The translations under genes and the position numbers were made by a program. Below are positions 23,519 to 36,730 of a stretch of DNA of 64,000 nt, piece after piece. How positions within the stretch are numbered: position 1 is the stretch's first letter; every line of letters begins with the position of its first letter. The notes under the pieces were generated by a model. That model made no database searches and had not been told where the DNA came from. It saw nothing but the letters and a program-made list of their open reading frames with translations. Source of the DNA: Thiorhodovibrio winogradskyi (GTDB lineage: Bacteria; Pseudomonadota; Gammaproteobacteria; Chromatiales; Chromatiaceae); contig NZ_CP121472.1 of assembly GCF_036208045.1 (NCBI RefSeq), positions 4,413,531 through 4,477,530 of the forward strand. The letters run 5' to 3'.

Positions 23519-25453
23519 ATGATTCAGCGCGAAAGTCAGGACGCCGAGCGCATGGAAGAACTCATTCTAGCCGCGGTTGAGGAAATCTTCCGCGATCAAG
23601 ACCTGCAGCGATTTCTTGACTGGGCGCGCGATGCCATTCCCAGGTTCCTTGAAGTCGATGAAGCCGAGCTGACGCCCGAAGAACTCAATCGTCTCGGCGC
23701 CCTGCTTGGGATCGCCATTTGGAACGCAACACCCCTGCCCGCGCAGGGCTACCAAGTGCGGCCAGTTCCCACCCCATCCGCCGAGCAGCCTTGCCTGTGT
23801 GGCTCCTCCCGCGCCTTTGCCGAGTGCTGTGCCCGGGCCGGCGACCTGCCGGAAATGCCAACCGACCTGGTCTGGGAACTGCTGCTCGATAAACTCGACG
23901 ACAGCGCCATCCAGGACGCCGTCAACCACCAGGCCATCCCCGAGCATCTGCTGTCACAGGTTGCTGATCGCTGGCTCGATGATGACCGTCCCGGCCGCGC
24001 CGCGCATCTGCTCGAACCCCTGTTTGACCGGGATCTCAGCGAACTCGACGGCCGCTATGAGGGCGCGCTCGATGCGCTGTGCGACGCCTACGAGACACTG
24101 GATTTTCGCAACAAACGCCAGAGCTTTCTGCGCCGGGTGACTGAAACCGCCGGGCGCGAATTGCAAGCCGCCGCCTGGCAGCGCATCAGCACCAGCCACA
24201 TCGACGAGGGCCAGTTTACCCAAGCAGAAGCCGCCTTCGAGCAGGCCCTGCGCAGCGCACCGGATAGCCCCGCCAACGCCCTGCTCGAAATCACTCTGCT
24301 AGTGGCGCAGCATCGCGACCAGCTCGCGCGCGAGCGTGCCCGCTTCTGGCGCGGCAAACTCCGGCGCAATGGTCAGGCCAGTGAGCGCACGCTCGATTTT
24401 CTCACCCACGCCATCACCGATCCCCAGGATGCCCTGGCGGCCACCCATGCCGACGCCATGGATCCCATGTTGCTCAAGCTGCGCGACTGGATCGAGGCCC
24501 ATCACAGGCGCCCGCTACCCACCTACGATTTCGAGCGCGCGCGTGGCGACGCCCATCTGTTTTTCGACGAGCAACTGCCGTTGTTTGCCGAACAGGACTT
24601 GCCCCTACCACCTGGCACCGCCCCCAACGCCCCAAGCGCGAGCCTGACACCGCCTGCCGCCCTGAAACGCATTGAGCGTGCCTGGCATCGCAGCTTCACC
24701 GCATCCAAACCCCTGGCCACCCAGCTCAGCTCCCTTGACGACGGCGACATCTGGGACAGCGACGGCTGGCTGAACTTTCTCAACCACCATCCGCAGGCCA
24801 TCGACAGCTTGGACATCCTTGATGACCTGACCACCGCCATCGAGGAACACCCCGAAAGCCGCCTGCCCTGGCTGCGCGTCCGCCTGCTGCGTCCTGTATT
24901 TCTACGCGCCCAAGCGATTTTAGAGCACAGCATGGAGATTAATGGTCGGCATCAACTACCCTGGTCGTTTCCTGACAACCGCCCACTGCTGCGCCTGCTA
25001 TTAAGATTTTCCCGGCAGAGCGCCGAGGAAGGCCCACCCGATGCGGCCGGCGCCCTGCTCGAGCAACTCATCAACCTCAATCCCGAGGATGAGCACGGCA
25101 TTCGCGCCGACCTCATGAACCACTATCTGCGCCAGCACGAGGACGAGAAGGCCGTGGCCCTGGCACGCCGCTTCCCGACCGATGTGATGGCCGAACTGGC
25201 CTATGGCGAAGTGCTTGCACTCTACCGCCTGGGCCACACCGAACGCGCCGCGGCCATATTGCACGACGCCTTTGGGCGCCTGCCGCGCGTGCCGCGCTAC
25301 CTGATGCGCAAACGCATCAAGCGCCCACCGCTCAACCACAGCCATGGCATCCCCGGCAGCGATGACCAGGCCTGGCTGTACCGCGAGGCCATGCGCGATG
25401 TCTGGGTCTCGGAACCTGGGCTGCTCGCCTGGATGAATAAACAAACCGCATGA
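23519..25453 (+). CDS. SEC-C motif protein with helical repeats
   Basis: 644 aa. A SEC-C zinc motif (PCLCGSSRAFAECC, residues 91-104) follows an N-terminal helical region; the rest resembles TPR-type repeats (AAWQRISTSHIDEGQFTQAE, GEVLALYRLGHTERAAAILH). SEC-C motifs bind zinc and mediate contacts with proteins or nucleic acids, as in SecA. No enzyme domain is seen. It is divergent from the STAND gene with 192 bp between them, and 39 bp upstream of the BPSS1780-like gene on the same strand. Confidence 0.7.
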   Translation: MIQRESQDAERMEELILAAVEEIFRDQDLQRFLDWARDAIPRFLEVDEAELTPEELNRLGALLGIAIWNATPLPAQGYQVRPVPTPSAEQPCLCGSSRAFAECCARAGDLPEMPTDLVWELLLDKLDDSAIQDAVNHQAIPEHLLSQVADRWLDDDRPGRAAHLLEPLFDRDLSELDGRYEGALDALCDAYETLDFRNKRQSFLRRVTETAGRELQAAAWQRISTSHIDEGQFTQAEAAFEQALRSAPDSPANALLEITLLVAQHRDQLARERARFWRGKLRRNGQASERTLDFLTHAITDPQDALAATHADAMDPMLLKLRDWIEAHHRRPLPTYDFERARGDAHLFFDEQLPLFAEQDLPLPPGTAPNAPSASLTPPAALKRIERAWHRSFTASKPLATQLSSLDDGDIWDSDGWLNFLNHHPQAIDSLDILDDLTTAIEEHPESRLPWLRVRLLRPVFLRAQAILEHSMEINGRHQLPWSFPDNRPLLRLLLRFSRQSAEEGPPDAAGALLEQLINLNPEDEHGIRADLMNHYLRQHEDEKAVALARRFPTDVMAELAYGEVLALYRLGHTERAAAILHDAFGRLPRVPRYLMRKRIKRPPLNHSHGIPGSDDQAWLYREAMRDVWVSEPGLLAWMNKQTA

Positions 25454-25492
25454 TCCATGTGACTTGAGCCACCCCCGCCACAGGTGACCACC

Positions 25493-26707
25493 ATGAGCAA
25501 ACTCTGCACCGTTGTTTTCACCGGCCAATTGCAGCCGGGCAGCGACCCGGAACAGGCAGCCAGAAAATTCGCGTCCGTGTTCAAGGTACCGGAGGACAAG
25601 GCGCTCAGGCTGATCCGCGACGGCCAGGAAAAAGCGCTCAAGAAAGACGTTGACCCCGCGGCCGCTGCCCACTATCGAGAGATTCTTGACGACATCGGGT
25701 TAGTCACCCGCATCGACTCCGCCGACGGCAGCCCTGCCCCATCGCTGCCAAACAACTGCCCAAAATGCGGCGCCAGCCGCATTGAAAACGGGGTCTGCAA
25801 GAGCTGCGGTGTTCTGGTCGAAGCCTACCTGGCCAACCAGATTGCCGAGCGCAAGGCACAGGCGACCCACTCGACGGCCTCCCCAAGCTCGGGTCCATCC
25901 GCACCGCCAACCTATCCAAACGGCGGGCCGGGCGCGGCCACGCTACCGCCGGCTTACAGGGCCGGGGTACTCCCGGGCCAGCCACCCGCTCCCCAGTCTG
26001 TCCCCATGGGCCAGGGCCTCGGCTGGATCGGCACTGGCTGGGGATTGTTCAAGCAAGCTCCCCTTGCCTGGATCGGCGCCTTGCTACTGCTTTTGCTCAT
26101 CAATATCGCACTCGCCTTGGTGCCGATCATTGGCAGCATCGTCTCGGTCCTCATCGGCCCCGTCCTGATGGCGGGCTTCATGGCCGGCGCCCATGAACAG
26201 GCGAGCGGTGGTCAGTTTCGCGTCAACCATCTGTTCTCGGGCTTTAGCAAACACACCGCCTCGCTCATTGGCGTGGGCGGGCTCTACATGCTGGGGTCCT
26301 TCATCCTCGGCATTCTGGTGGTGGTCATCCTGATTGGACCCATCCTGGCCGGGGGTATGGACCCCCAAGCGTTGGAAAACAATCCAGAACTGCTGGTGGA
26401 AGCACTCGGAACAAATTTCCTCCTGCTGTTTCTGCTCATCCTGGCCCTGGTGATCCCGCTGGTGATGGCGTACTGGTTCGCTCCCGCCCTGGTCATGCTC
26501 AACGGCCTGGGTGCCCTTGCCGCGATGAAAATGAGCTTCCTCGGCTGTCTGAAAAATCTTCTGCCCTTTCTGGTCTATGGCCTCGTCTGCACTGTGCTGA
26601 TGCTCCTTGCGCTCATCCCCTTTGGGCTGGGCCTGCTAATCTTATCCCCCATGCTGATCGCCTCCATGTACGCAGCCTATCGGGATATCTTCCCGGCCAG
26701 TGACTAA
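25493..26707 (+). CDS. BPSS1780-family membrane protein with zinc ribbon
   Basis: 404 aa from ATG 25493 (AGGTG 8 bp upstream; a GTG at 25484 is in frame). Residues 1-75 form a small alpha/beta domain (VFTGQLQPGSDPEQAARKF), then a zinc ribbon NCPKCGASRIENGVCKSCG (Cys 89, 92, 102, 105), a Pro-rich linker, and five to six membrane helices from about 185. The membrane part, including GWGLFKQAPLAWIGALLLLL, AFMAGAHEQASG-like residues and YWFAPALVMLNG, is that of the BPSS1780 family of unknown function. Confidence 0.7.
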   Translation: MSKLCTVVFTGQLQPGSDPEQAARKFASVFKVPEDKALRLIRDGQEKALKKDVDPAAAAHYREILDDIGLVTRIDSADGSPAPSLPNNCPKCGASRIENGVCKSCGVLVEAYLANQIAERKAQATHSTASPSSGPSAPPTYPNGGPGAATLPPAYRAGVLPGQPPAPQSVPMGQGLGWIGTGWGLFKQAPLAWIGALLLLLLINIALALVPIIGSIVSVLIGPVLMAGFMAGAHEQASGGQFRVNHLFSGFSKHTASLIGVGGLYMLGSFILGILVVVILIGPILAGGMDPQALENNPELLVEALGTNFLLLFLLILALVIPLVMAYWFAPALVMLNGLGALAAMKMSFLGCLKNLLPFLVYGLVCTVLMLLALIPFGLGLLILSPMLIASMYAAYRDIFPASD

Positions 26708-27140
26708 TCCATCTCCGGCATCTTGCCACGGAAGGTGAGCCCGGAATGTGGGCCCGGAATACGAGTCATGAATCGCGCCTCGCTTGGACTCCTGTTGCAG
26801 TCGCGCCACGCCGCCCCAACAGGGATAGCATCTAGGCTGCCCCTGTCGCTGCTGCCGTCACTGTCACGCGCACATCTACAGTCCTGCCTCATGGCACATA
26901 ATTTGAATAAGTTACCCCGAGGCTGCCAAAAAGCGCCGATATTTTGACAGTGTGGATTCCGCGCCGACCAATTCCGCGCCAACCATGACAAAGCGCTTCC
27001 TTGCCAGCACTCGCTGGGCTTTCGACTAGACTTGATGGGCGGGTTTGGAGACCTGGGCAAGCGTGCGCGAGGCGCGCGCGCCGCGTTCTCGCATCTTGGC
27101 TGCCCGTTTTGCTCAAGACGCCAACATCTCTGGAGGTTTC
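26708..27140. other. 433-bp intergenic region before the ParA-like gene
   Basis: No supported gene. The sequence after 26708 has gene-like GC content without a clear frame, and 26895-26945 is AT-richer (CACATAATTTGAATAAGTT). The ParA promoter probably lies here; TTGCCA at 27001-27006 with GACTAG/TAGACT near 27024-27032 is a weak candidate. Confidence 0.4.
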
Positions 27141-27977
27141 ATGGAGATCTGGACTATTGCCAACCTCAAAGGGGGCGTTGGCAAAACCACAACAGCGGTA
27201 TCCCTCGGCGGACTGCTGGCGGCCTGGGGATTTCGCACTTTGCTGATCGATATCGATGCACATGCGTCGCTATCGGCGTACTTTGGCTATGATCCGGATG
27301 AACTCGAGTTCAGCAGCTATGATCTATTCTTGGCGACTGCCGAGCGTCGAACCATTGACATCCGCCAACTCATTTTCTCAACCGATAACCAGCGTTTGGA
27401 TCTCATTCCGGCCACCACGGCGCTGGCGGGACTGGACCGGCAATCCGGGCGCCTTGATGGGCTTGGCCTGGTGCTCAAGCGAGCACTGCCGCCGCTAGCA
27501 GCCAAATATGATTACATTCTGATTGATTGCCCGCCAGTCTTGGGCATTCTGCTGATCAACGCACTCGCGGTGTGCGACAAGCTCGTTATTCCCGTGCAAA
27601 CGGAATTTCTCGCGATGAAGGGGCTTGAGCGCATGCTACGCACCATGAACATGGTATTGCGGGTTCGCCAGCGACCACTGGCCTACACCATTGTGCCGAC
27701 CTACTTCGACCCACGCACCCGTGCGTCGATCGAGAGTCTGGCACAACTGCGCCGGGATTACGCCGAGCACCTCTGGCACGGCTATGTGCCGGTCGATACC
27801 CGTCTGCGCGACGCCAGCCGCGCCGGGGTGCCACCAGCCTTTTATGATCCGCGTTCACGCGCGGTCACGGCCTATACCGACTTACTCGAAACACTGCGCC
27901 GGGATTCTCCCAGTTCACCCTCGGCGCCGCCCACGCCCCCCAAAGCACAGCCGACTGTCTCGGCGGCGGCGAGCTGA
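27141..27977 (+). CDS. ParA/MinD-family ATPase
   Basis: 278 aa from ATG 27141, chosen because GGAGG lies 7 bp upstream and the family starts at this residue. The deviant Walker A is KGGVGKTTT with the signature lysine, then LLIDIDAHASLSAYFGYDP, and KYDYILIDCPPVLGILLINA as Walker B. AYTIVPTYFDPRTRASIESL and a Pro/Ser-rich tail follow. No parB or replication gene is adjacent; the convergent neighbour is cheV. By analogy with ParC of chemotaxis arrays it may position a signalling cluster, but plasmid or other cargo roles are possible. Confidence 0.8.
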   Translation: MEIWTIANLKGGVGKTTTAVSLGGLLAAWGFRTLLIDIDAHASLSAYFGYDPDELEFSSYDLFLATAERRTIDIRQLIFSTDNQRLDLIPATTALAGLDRQSGRLDGLGLVLKRALPPLAAKYDYILIDCPPVLGILLINALAVCDKLVIPVQTEFLAMKGLERMLRTMNMVLRVRQRPLAYTIVPTYFDPRTRASIESLAQLRRDYAEHLWHGYVPVDTRLRDASRAGVPPAFYDPRSRAVTAYTDLLETLRRDSPSSPSAPPTPPKAQPTVSAAAS

Positions 27978-28019
27978 GGCTCCAATGGTCCATCACGCCC
28001 CCAAGAACAAAGGGGATGT

Positions 28020-29003
28020 TTAACGCGAATGGCCTCCTTCCCTTGCCTCCAGATGATCGAGCACCGCGCGGGCTAGGTCGTCGGGATGGTATTTCTGGAT
28101 GAATTTATTCGCCCCGGTACGTTTGACCATGTCGATATTGAACACCCCGCTGATGGATGAGTGCAGCAGAATATAAATATTGTTGGTGCCGGGATTGGCG
28201 CGAATTCTGGTGGTGAGTTCGTAGCCGTCCATCTCCGGCATTTCAATATCGGAAATCACCATCAAGAAATGGCTTGCAATATCAACTCCATCAGCCACCA
28301 GTTGCTCGATCAGCTCCAACGCCTGACGACCGTCGTTCACCAGCGTACACTCGATACCAAGCTGCTCAAGCGCGCGCTGGATCTGATGGCGCGCCACGGA
28401 TGAGTCGTCAATCACCAGCACCCGCCGACCTTGGGCAGCTTTATCCGCCGTCAGCCGCGCCGAAACATCGGTGCTTGCATGCACAACCTGGTCGAGGACC
28501 TTTTCCACATCGAGAATCTGAATGAGCTCTTTCTCAACCAGCGTCACAGCCGTGGCATAGGTTTCGCGCCCGAGTTTGCTCGGCATTTGCTGGACCTGAT
28601 CCCACTTGGTATGAATGATGCGCTCAACCCGGCGAATCAGAAACCCATGCACCGAGCGATTGTATTCCGTGATAATGATGTGGCCTTTTCGCGGCTCTTG
28701 CAGCGGAGGAAGCTTCATCGCCAGCGACAGGTCAAGCACCGGCATGGTGCGCCCGCGCAGAGTTGCCACACCCAGCACCAAGGGGTGGGAACCGGCCATT
28801 TTAGTCAGCGGTTGCCAGGGCACTACCTCCTGCACCTTGAACACATTAATACCATAGAGCTGCGGATGGTCAAGCCGAAATAGCAACAGCTCCAGGCGGG
28901 TGCCAGCCGCGCGGTTGCTTTCAACAGTCGAGCCGTAATTGGTCTGAGTCATCAGGGGTCGCGCAGAGATTTGGGTGAATAACGTCAATCGCTCATTCGA
29001 CAT
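28020..29003 (-). CDS. cheV: Chemotaxis protein CheV (CheW-receiver fusion)
   Basis: 327 aa. Residues about 30-175 are a CheW domain (LELLLFRLDHPQLYGINVFK, VLGVATLRGRTMPVLDLSLA), and 190-320 a receiver domain: RVLVIDDSSVARHQIQ, phosphoacceptor Asp in MVISDIEMPEMDGYE, and the Lys in GANKFIQKYHPDDL. CheV couples receptors to CheA and adapts by phosphorylation. An alternative start is Met18 (28952); neither has a good ribosome site. It lies 86 bp downstream of the hybrid kinase gene on the same strand, suggesting a common transcript. Confidence 0.9.
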   Translation of the reverse strand: MSNERLTLFTQISARPLMTQTNYGSTVESNRAAGTRLELLLFRLDHPQLYGINVFKVQEVVPWQPLTKMAGSHPLVLGVATLRGRTMPVLDLSLAMKLPPLQEPRKGHIIITEYNRSVHGFLIRRVERIIHTKWDQVQQMPSKLGRETYATAVTLVEKELIQILDVEKVLDQVVHASTDVSARLTADKAAQGRRVLVIDDSSVARHQIQRALEQLGIECTLVNDGRQALELIEQLVADGVDIASHFLMVISDIEMPEMDGYELTTRIRANPGTNNIYILLHSSISGVFNIDMVKRTGANKFIQKYHPDDLARAVLDHLEAREGGHSR

Positions 29004-29089
29004 TTAGGATACAGCATTGGAGGATACCGCACTGGGATCCAGTATTCCGCCGCGACAAGGGGCGCTGTCCAAAGGCTTGTCGTTCAGTA

Positions 29090-32746
<3,657 letters not shown>

Positions 32747-32943
32747 TCAGCCAGTTTCCCCCGAGCGCGCCAAGCCGTCGAGCACTGGCAAGGGTTCGAG
32801 TTCATCGAAACACACGATCAGGGAGTTAACCTGCCACTTCAACCTCGCCGCCAAGAGCACTTTATGCAGTTTCAAGCTCTGCCGCAACAGAGGGGTCTTC
32901 CAGTATTGAATTTGCAATCTTGTCCAGAACTCCCTCGGTCCCC

Positions 32944-33840
32944 TCAGTCCCCTTGTGGCTCGCCAATCATGAGGTTGCCCCCATGGACTTGCATCTCACG
33001 CACTGTCACATCCCAGCGCGCCAGGCGCTCGGCCGGGTCCGGATGAGTGTCGAAGGAATGGCGCTCGCCGTGCTCGGTGCGCCCGGCACGGCCAAGCTTG
33101 GCCCACATGGTGCGCGCCTTGCGCGGATCATAGCCGCCACTTTCGAGGATGTAGGCAGCGAGGTAGTCCGCCTCGTTTTCCTGATCCTTGGAGTATCTGA
33201 GTTGCCCGACCAGGGCGCCCACGCCAGCGCCGAGCAGGGCGGAATCGGTGATGCGCGCGGAGCGCTGTCCGCTGTCATAGCCGCCACCGGAGGTGGCCGC
33301 CGCGCCCAGGGCGCCCATCACCAGACCACCGACCAAAGCACCGCTCATGGCATTGGCTTTGGTCTCGGCGATATGGTTGGCCGCATGGTGGGCCATCTCA
33401 TGGGCGATCACCATGGCGATTTCCTCATCGTTCTCGGCATAACTGAGCACCCCTTTCTGGATGACGATGGTGCCGGTGCCGGCGGCAAAAGCATTCAACT
33501 CAGGGTTGTTTGAATAACGCAGATCCCACTGGCAGCTGTGCTCGCCAAGCTGATGGCAGATGCGACGCGCGCCGGGTTCCAGCCGATGAAAAATGGCGCG
33601 CACCCTGGCCTCGGCCGCGCGGTCGCCGACGCGCTTGGGGCGCGGCGGCGGCATGGCACGAATTTCCCGCTCTGCCTGCCCCACCGCCGCCGGGCTAACC
33701 TGCTGGGACAGATGCACCGGGCTGGCGCAGGCGCCGAGCAGCATTGTAAGCAAGGCCGCCGCAGCCAGGGCTGGGGCGGCGCAACAACAGCCGATAGACA
33801 TGGATGGATATCGGGATTGATTAAAAAGCGATAGATTCAT
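32944..33840 (-). CDS. M48-family metalloprotease lipoprotein
   Basis: 298 aa from Met at 33840. A lipoprotein signal ends with the lipobox LLGAC. The M48 zinc site is complete: HEMAHH with the third ligand in ENEADYLAAYILESGGYDP. A glycine-rich hydrophobic stretch between them (GALVGGLVMGALGAAATSGG) is typical of periplasmic Oma1/LoiP/YcaL-type enzymes. It should act in the periplasm on envelope proteins. The frame is open further upstream to 34086, but that part shows no protease homology; starts at 33846 and 33801 are alternatives. Confidence 0.8.
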   Translation of the reverse strand: MNLSLFNQSRYPSMSIGCCCAAPALAAAALLTMLLGACASPVHLSQQVSPAAVGQAEREIRAMPPPRPKRVGDRAAEARVRAIFHRLEPGARRICHQLGEHSCQWDLRYSNNPELNAFAAGTGTIVIQKGVLSYAENDEEIAMVIAHEMAHHAANHIAETKANAMSGALVGGLVMGALGAAATSGGGYDSGQRSARITDSALLGAGVGALVGQLRYSKDQENEADYLAAYILESGGYDPRKARTMWAKLGRAGRTEHGERHSFDTHPDPAERLARWDVTVREMQVHGGNLMIGEPQGD

Positions 33841-34217
33841 CACCATGTTCCGATTCATGCAACAAACTAAAGCCGCTTGGGCGAGCAGCTGCAGACGATT
33901 CAGGGTTTCTGACGCCAACCGAAGCGACACCCATTCTTTCATGTCGTTACTCAGCCTTGTGGTAAGGCGCAGAAGATGAAGAGCATACTCCGGCTCCCGC
34001 GTCAATTGAGGATGAACCTCGGCAGCAATTCCAAATGTCGTTTTCCAGCGCCCGGTTGTTGGCCCGGTGATCAGTAGACACGCCATCTTGGCGCGTCATG
34101 AAGCGGCTGGAAGCCGCTTCTACACCAGATGGAAGACCCAAATTTGGAATTGCTGGAACTTGTGGATCGCGCGGCAAGGAAGGCGTTAACTATACCAAGC
34201 CGCACTAGGCTATGCCG
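33841..34217. other. 377-bp region upstream of the M48 gene
   Basis: No supported gene. It contains AT-richer DNA with the likely M48 promoter, a short GATCAGTAGACACGCCATC stretch near 34070-34088 and the strong hairpin at 34100-34120. The 3' ends of the sugar dehydrogenase transcript also fall here. Confidence 0.5.
34100..34120. terminator. Perfect 9-bp hairpin, terminator or REP-like element
   Basis: GAAGCGGCT-GGA-AGCCGCTTC, followed by TAC rather than a T-run. It lies 98 bp after the stop of the sugar dehydrogenase gene (minus strand). It could end that transcript or be a member of a dispersed palindromic family. Confidence 0.5.
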
Positions 34218-35432
34218 TCAGTCGCCAGTCGGGCGCAAACGCAGCAGTTGCCCCGGGTTTTCGTCCGTCAGCAGATAGAGCCCAGCATCCGGACCCTGGC
34301 GCACATCGCGCACCCGCCTGCCGATAGTGAATTTTTCCTCGGCCACCGGGCGGCCGTCTTCAAGGTCGATCCGCCGCAACTCGCGGAATTTGAGCGCACC
34401 GGCGAACAGATCGCCCTGCCAGTCAGGGAATTCCTGACCGGTATAGAAGGTCAGTCCGCTCGGCGCGATAGATGGCGTCCAGACCACCAGCGGGGCGATC
34501 ACACCCGGGCTGCTTTCGCTCTCGGAGATACGCGGCCCCCAGTATTCGCGACTGTAGGTAACCCGTGGCCAACCATAATCACCACCGGCGCTCAAACGGT
34601 TGATTTCATCGCCGCCGCGAGCACCGTGCTCGCTGGCCCAAAGGCTGGCATCGGCCGGATTGAGTGCCAGCCCCTGAATGTTGCGGTGGCCAAAGGTGAA
34701 AATCTCGGCCCGCGCGTCAGGCTCATCGACAAAAGGATTTTCCGGATGGGGACTACCATCGGCGTTCAGCCGCAGCACCTTGCCGAAGACGGTGCCCAAC
34801 GCCTGGGCCTGATTGCGGATAGGCTCACCGTTGAAGCTGATGGGCGGATTGCCGCCGTCGCCAAGGCTGACCAGCAGGCTGCCATCGGGGAGCCACAACA
34901 GGCGCGAGCCGAAATGCTGACCGCCCGACTTGGTCTCTGGGTTCTGATAGATGACTTCGAAATCGTGCAGTTGGCCGTCTTCAAAACGCCCGCGCCCGAT
35001 GCGGACGCGATTGGCATCCTCGCTGCCCACGGAATAGCTGAGATACAGCCAGCGGTTCTCGGCAAAGTTTGGATGCGGGGCAAGATCCAGCAAACCGCCC
35101 TGCCCCAGGGCCAGGATCCTGGGCAGGCCGCTGATTGGCCGCTCTTGCAGGCGCCCCTCGGCAAGGAGTCGCAGCCGCCCCGGCCGCTCACTGATTACTG
35201 CCTGCCCATTTGGCAGCCAGGCGATAGACCAGGGATGCTCAAGCCCCTCGGCAACAGTCTCGAGCCGCCAGCCGCTGGCCTCCTGGACCTTGGTGCTGGG
35301 GTGCTCCGGGCTACTTGGCGGAGAGGCGGCCAGCGCCCCAGTCGTCAGTAACAGCAGACTGGCCGCCAGTCGCGCGCGACGCGATGGGACTAGGCGAATG
35401 CATTCGCCTCTGCGCGGGAGCACGTCAGCCAC
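34218..35432 (-). CDS. PQQ-dependent aldose sugar dehydrogenase family protein
   Basis: 404 aa from a GTG at 35432 with a signal peptide (ARLAASLLLLTTGALAAS). The GSDH beta-propeller motifs are present: HPWSIAWLPNGQAVISERPG, GGLLDLAPHPNF, IFTFGHRNIQGLALNP, LWASEHGARGGDEINRL and GLYLLTDENPGQLLRL. Relatives (E. coli YliI) oxidise aldoses in the periplasm with PQQ. PQQ synthesis genes are not in the window. Its start overlaps the stop of the small gene upstream by 8 bp (GTGGCTGA), so translation is probably coupled. Confidence 0.85.
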   Translation of the reverse strand: MADVLPRRGECIRLVPSRRARLAASLLLLTTGALAASPPSSPEHPSTKVQEASGWRLETVAEGLEHPWSIAWLPNGQAVISERPGRLRLLAEGRLQERPISGLPRILALGQGGLLDLAPHPNFAENRWLYLSYSVGSEDANRVRIGRGRFEDGQLHDFEVIYQNPETKSGGQHFGSRLLWLPDGSLLVSLGDGGNPPISFNGEPIRNQAQALGTVFGKVLRLNADGSPHPENPFVDEPDARAEIFTFGHRNIQGLALNPADASLWASEHGARGGDEINRLSAGGDYGWPRVTYSREYWGPRISESESSPGVIAPLVVWTPSIAPSGLTFYTGQEFPDWQGDLFAGALKFRELRRIDLEDGRPVAEEKFTIGRRVRDVRQGPDAGLYLLTDENPGQLLRLRPTGD

Positions 35433-35715
35433 CGGCCTTGAGCCAGCCTTGCAGGGCGTCGATCAGGGCCTTGGCCTGGGCAGCACTGGAAATATTAAAC
35501 TTGGACTGCTGACGATACTCGCCGCCGCGCTTCTGGTAGCGCCGAATCGTATATTTCTCCGGCCCGTACTCGCCTTTCGCCTTATCCCAGTCTTGGTAGC
35601 GGAACAGCAGGGTCGCCCAGCTGCCCTTGGACAGAATGACCTTATCGAGTTCCTTGGTGGTTTCAATGCCGTCCTCGACATAGGTCACAGTGAGTTCGTC
35701 GACCGTTTCAGCCAT
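35425..35715 (-). CDS. Small conserved-looking protein, unknown function
   Basis: 96 aa, cytosolic, beta-rich then helical: ELDKVILSKGSWATLLFRYQ, YTIRRYQKRGGEYRQQSKFN and the helix SSAAQAKALIDALQGWL. The well-defined charge pattern and the translational overlap with the sugar dehydrogenase gene support a real gene. I recognise it as a type of small protein seen in purple sulfur bacteria but know no function. Confidence 0.7.
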   Translation of the reverse strand: MAETVDELTVTYVEDGIETTKELDKVILSKGSWATLLFRYQDWDKAKGEYGPEKYTIRRYQKRGGEYRQQSKFNISSAAQAKALIDALQGWLKAGG

Positions 35716-35813
35716 TTCTTCTTGTCCTTATCGTGGATTTTTGTGATTTCACTGGTGGAGTTCACTGGTGGAGTTCACTGGTGGATTATGCCGCTCAATT
35801 TCACAGGTGAAGG

Positions 35814-36491
35814 TCAGGGCTGGGCACCGTATTGTTCGAGGATTTGGATCAGATTGGGGTCGGCACCGGCGGCGTGGGCCAAATCGAGCGCGGTGGCCCC
35901 GGAATTCGTCACCAGATTCACATCGGCCTCTGCCTGTAGCAGCCATTTGGTGATCTTCAGATTATCATTGACCACTGCCTGATGCAGTGGCGCCCTTCCC
36001 TCGGGCCCGAGAGCGTTGAGATCTACCCCACGACGCAGCAGCAGCTCCAGGCTATCGCGGTCGAGTTGGTCCCCGCTCACCAGCTGTCTCAGCAGCACTT
36101 GCGGATCATCCCCGGCGCCCTTCTCAATGAGCAATTCCGCCGCGGGCACCCGACCGCTGGCCAGGGCGACATAGAGCGGTGTGTGCCCCAGTGGGTCGCG
36201 TACTTCCATGCTCGCCCCATGATCGAGCAATTCACGCGCAATCACCACCTGCCCGTCTGCCACTGCGACCTGCAAGGGGTAGCGCCCATCGGGCCCAGGC
36301 TGATTGACATCGGTCCCCCAATACAAGTGCCGCTTGATCTGATCGAGATCGCCTGAGTGCACCGCGCGATAGAGATTGATCGTCGGCCGCGGCGGCTCGG
36401 TACAAGCGGCCAGTGCGAGCCCAATTAACAGCCCAGCGACCAGCCAGACTTTTGTGACCAAGGACTGCGGCAGCGCCAGCACAGCGACCAT
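35814..36491 (-). CDS. Ankyrin-repeat lipoprotein
   Basis: About 225 aa from ATG 36491, chosen for GAGAGG 8 bp upstream (an earlier in-frame Met lies at 36542). A lipobox LALAAC follows a hydrophobic segment. Five ankyrin repeats follow, for example DGRYPLQVAVADGQVVIARE, GHTPLYVALASGRVPAAELL, EGRAPLHQAVVNDNLKITKW and GATALDLAHAAGADPNLIQI. Ankyrin repeats bind proteins; the partner is unknown. A GTTCACTGGTGGA triplicate follows the gene at 35753-35785. Confidence 0.75.
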   Translation of the reverse strand: MVAVLALPQSLVTKVWLVAGLLIGLALAACTEPPRPTINLYRAVHSGDLDQIKRHLYWGTDVNQPGPDGRYPLQVAVADGQVVIARELLDHGASMEVRDPLGHTPLYVALASGRVPAAELLIEKGAGDDPQVLLRQLVSGDQLDRDSLELLLRRGVDLNALGPEGRAPLHQAVVNDNLKITKWLLQAEADVNLVTNSGATALDLAHAAGADPNLIQILEQYGAQP

Positions 36492-36730
36492 GAGACAACC
36501 TCTCGAAACCAATACGAACAGAACCAATTTGACCAGAACCAATTCGATGACAAGCGAGCAAGCTGTTGGCCAAGCCCCTTGACCCGAACAACCCTGACCA
36601 CCGCGATACTAAGACCCAGCGACCACCGCCCGCAAGCGCGCGCCGCGGCGAATCCTCGTTGCTCTCATCCAAAAAGCGCAATATCATCAAGAACATAACG
36701 CCATCCATAGCAAGTCGCAGCACAAATACC

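Noticed and set aside
27141-27977. ParA-like gene considered as evidence of an integrated plasmid partition system
   Set aside because: No parB, parS or replication gene is adjacent; the neighbours are chemotaxis and signalling genes.
35748-35787. Short array of GTTCACTGGTGGA units after the ankyrin gene, considered as CRISPR
   Set aside because: Three adjacent units of about 14 bp without spacers are a simple tandem repeat.
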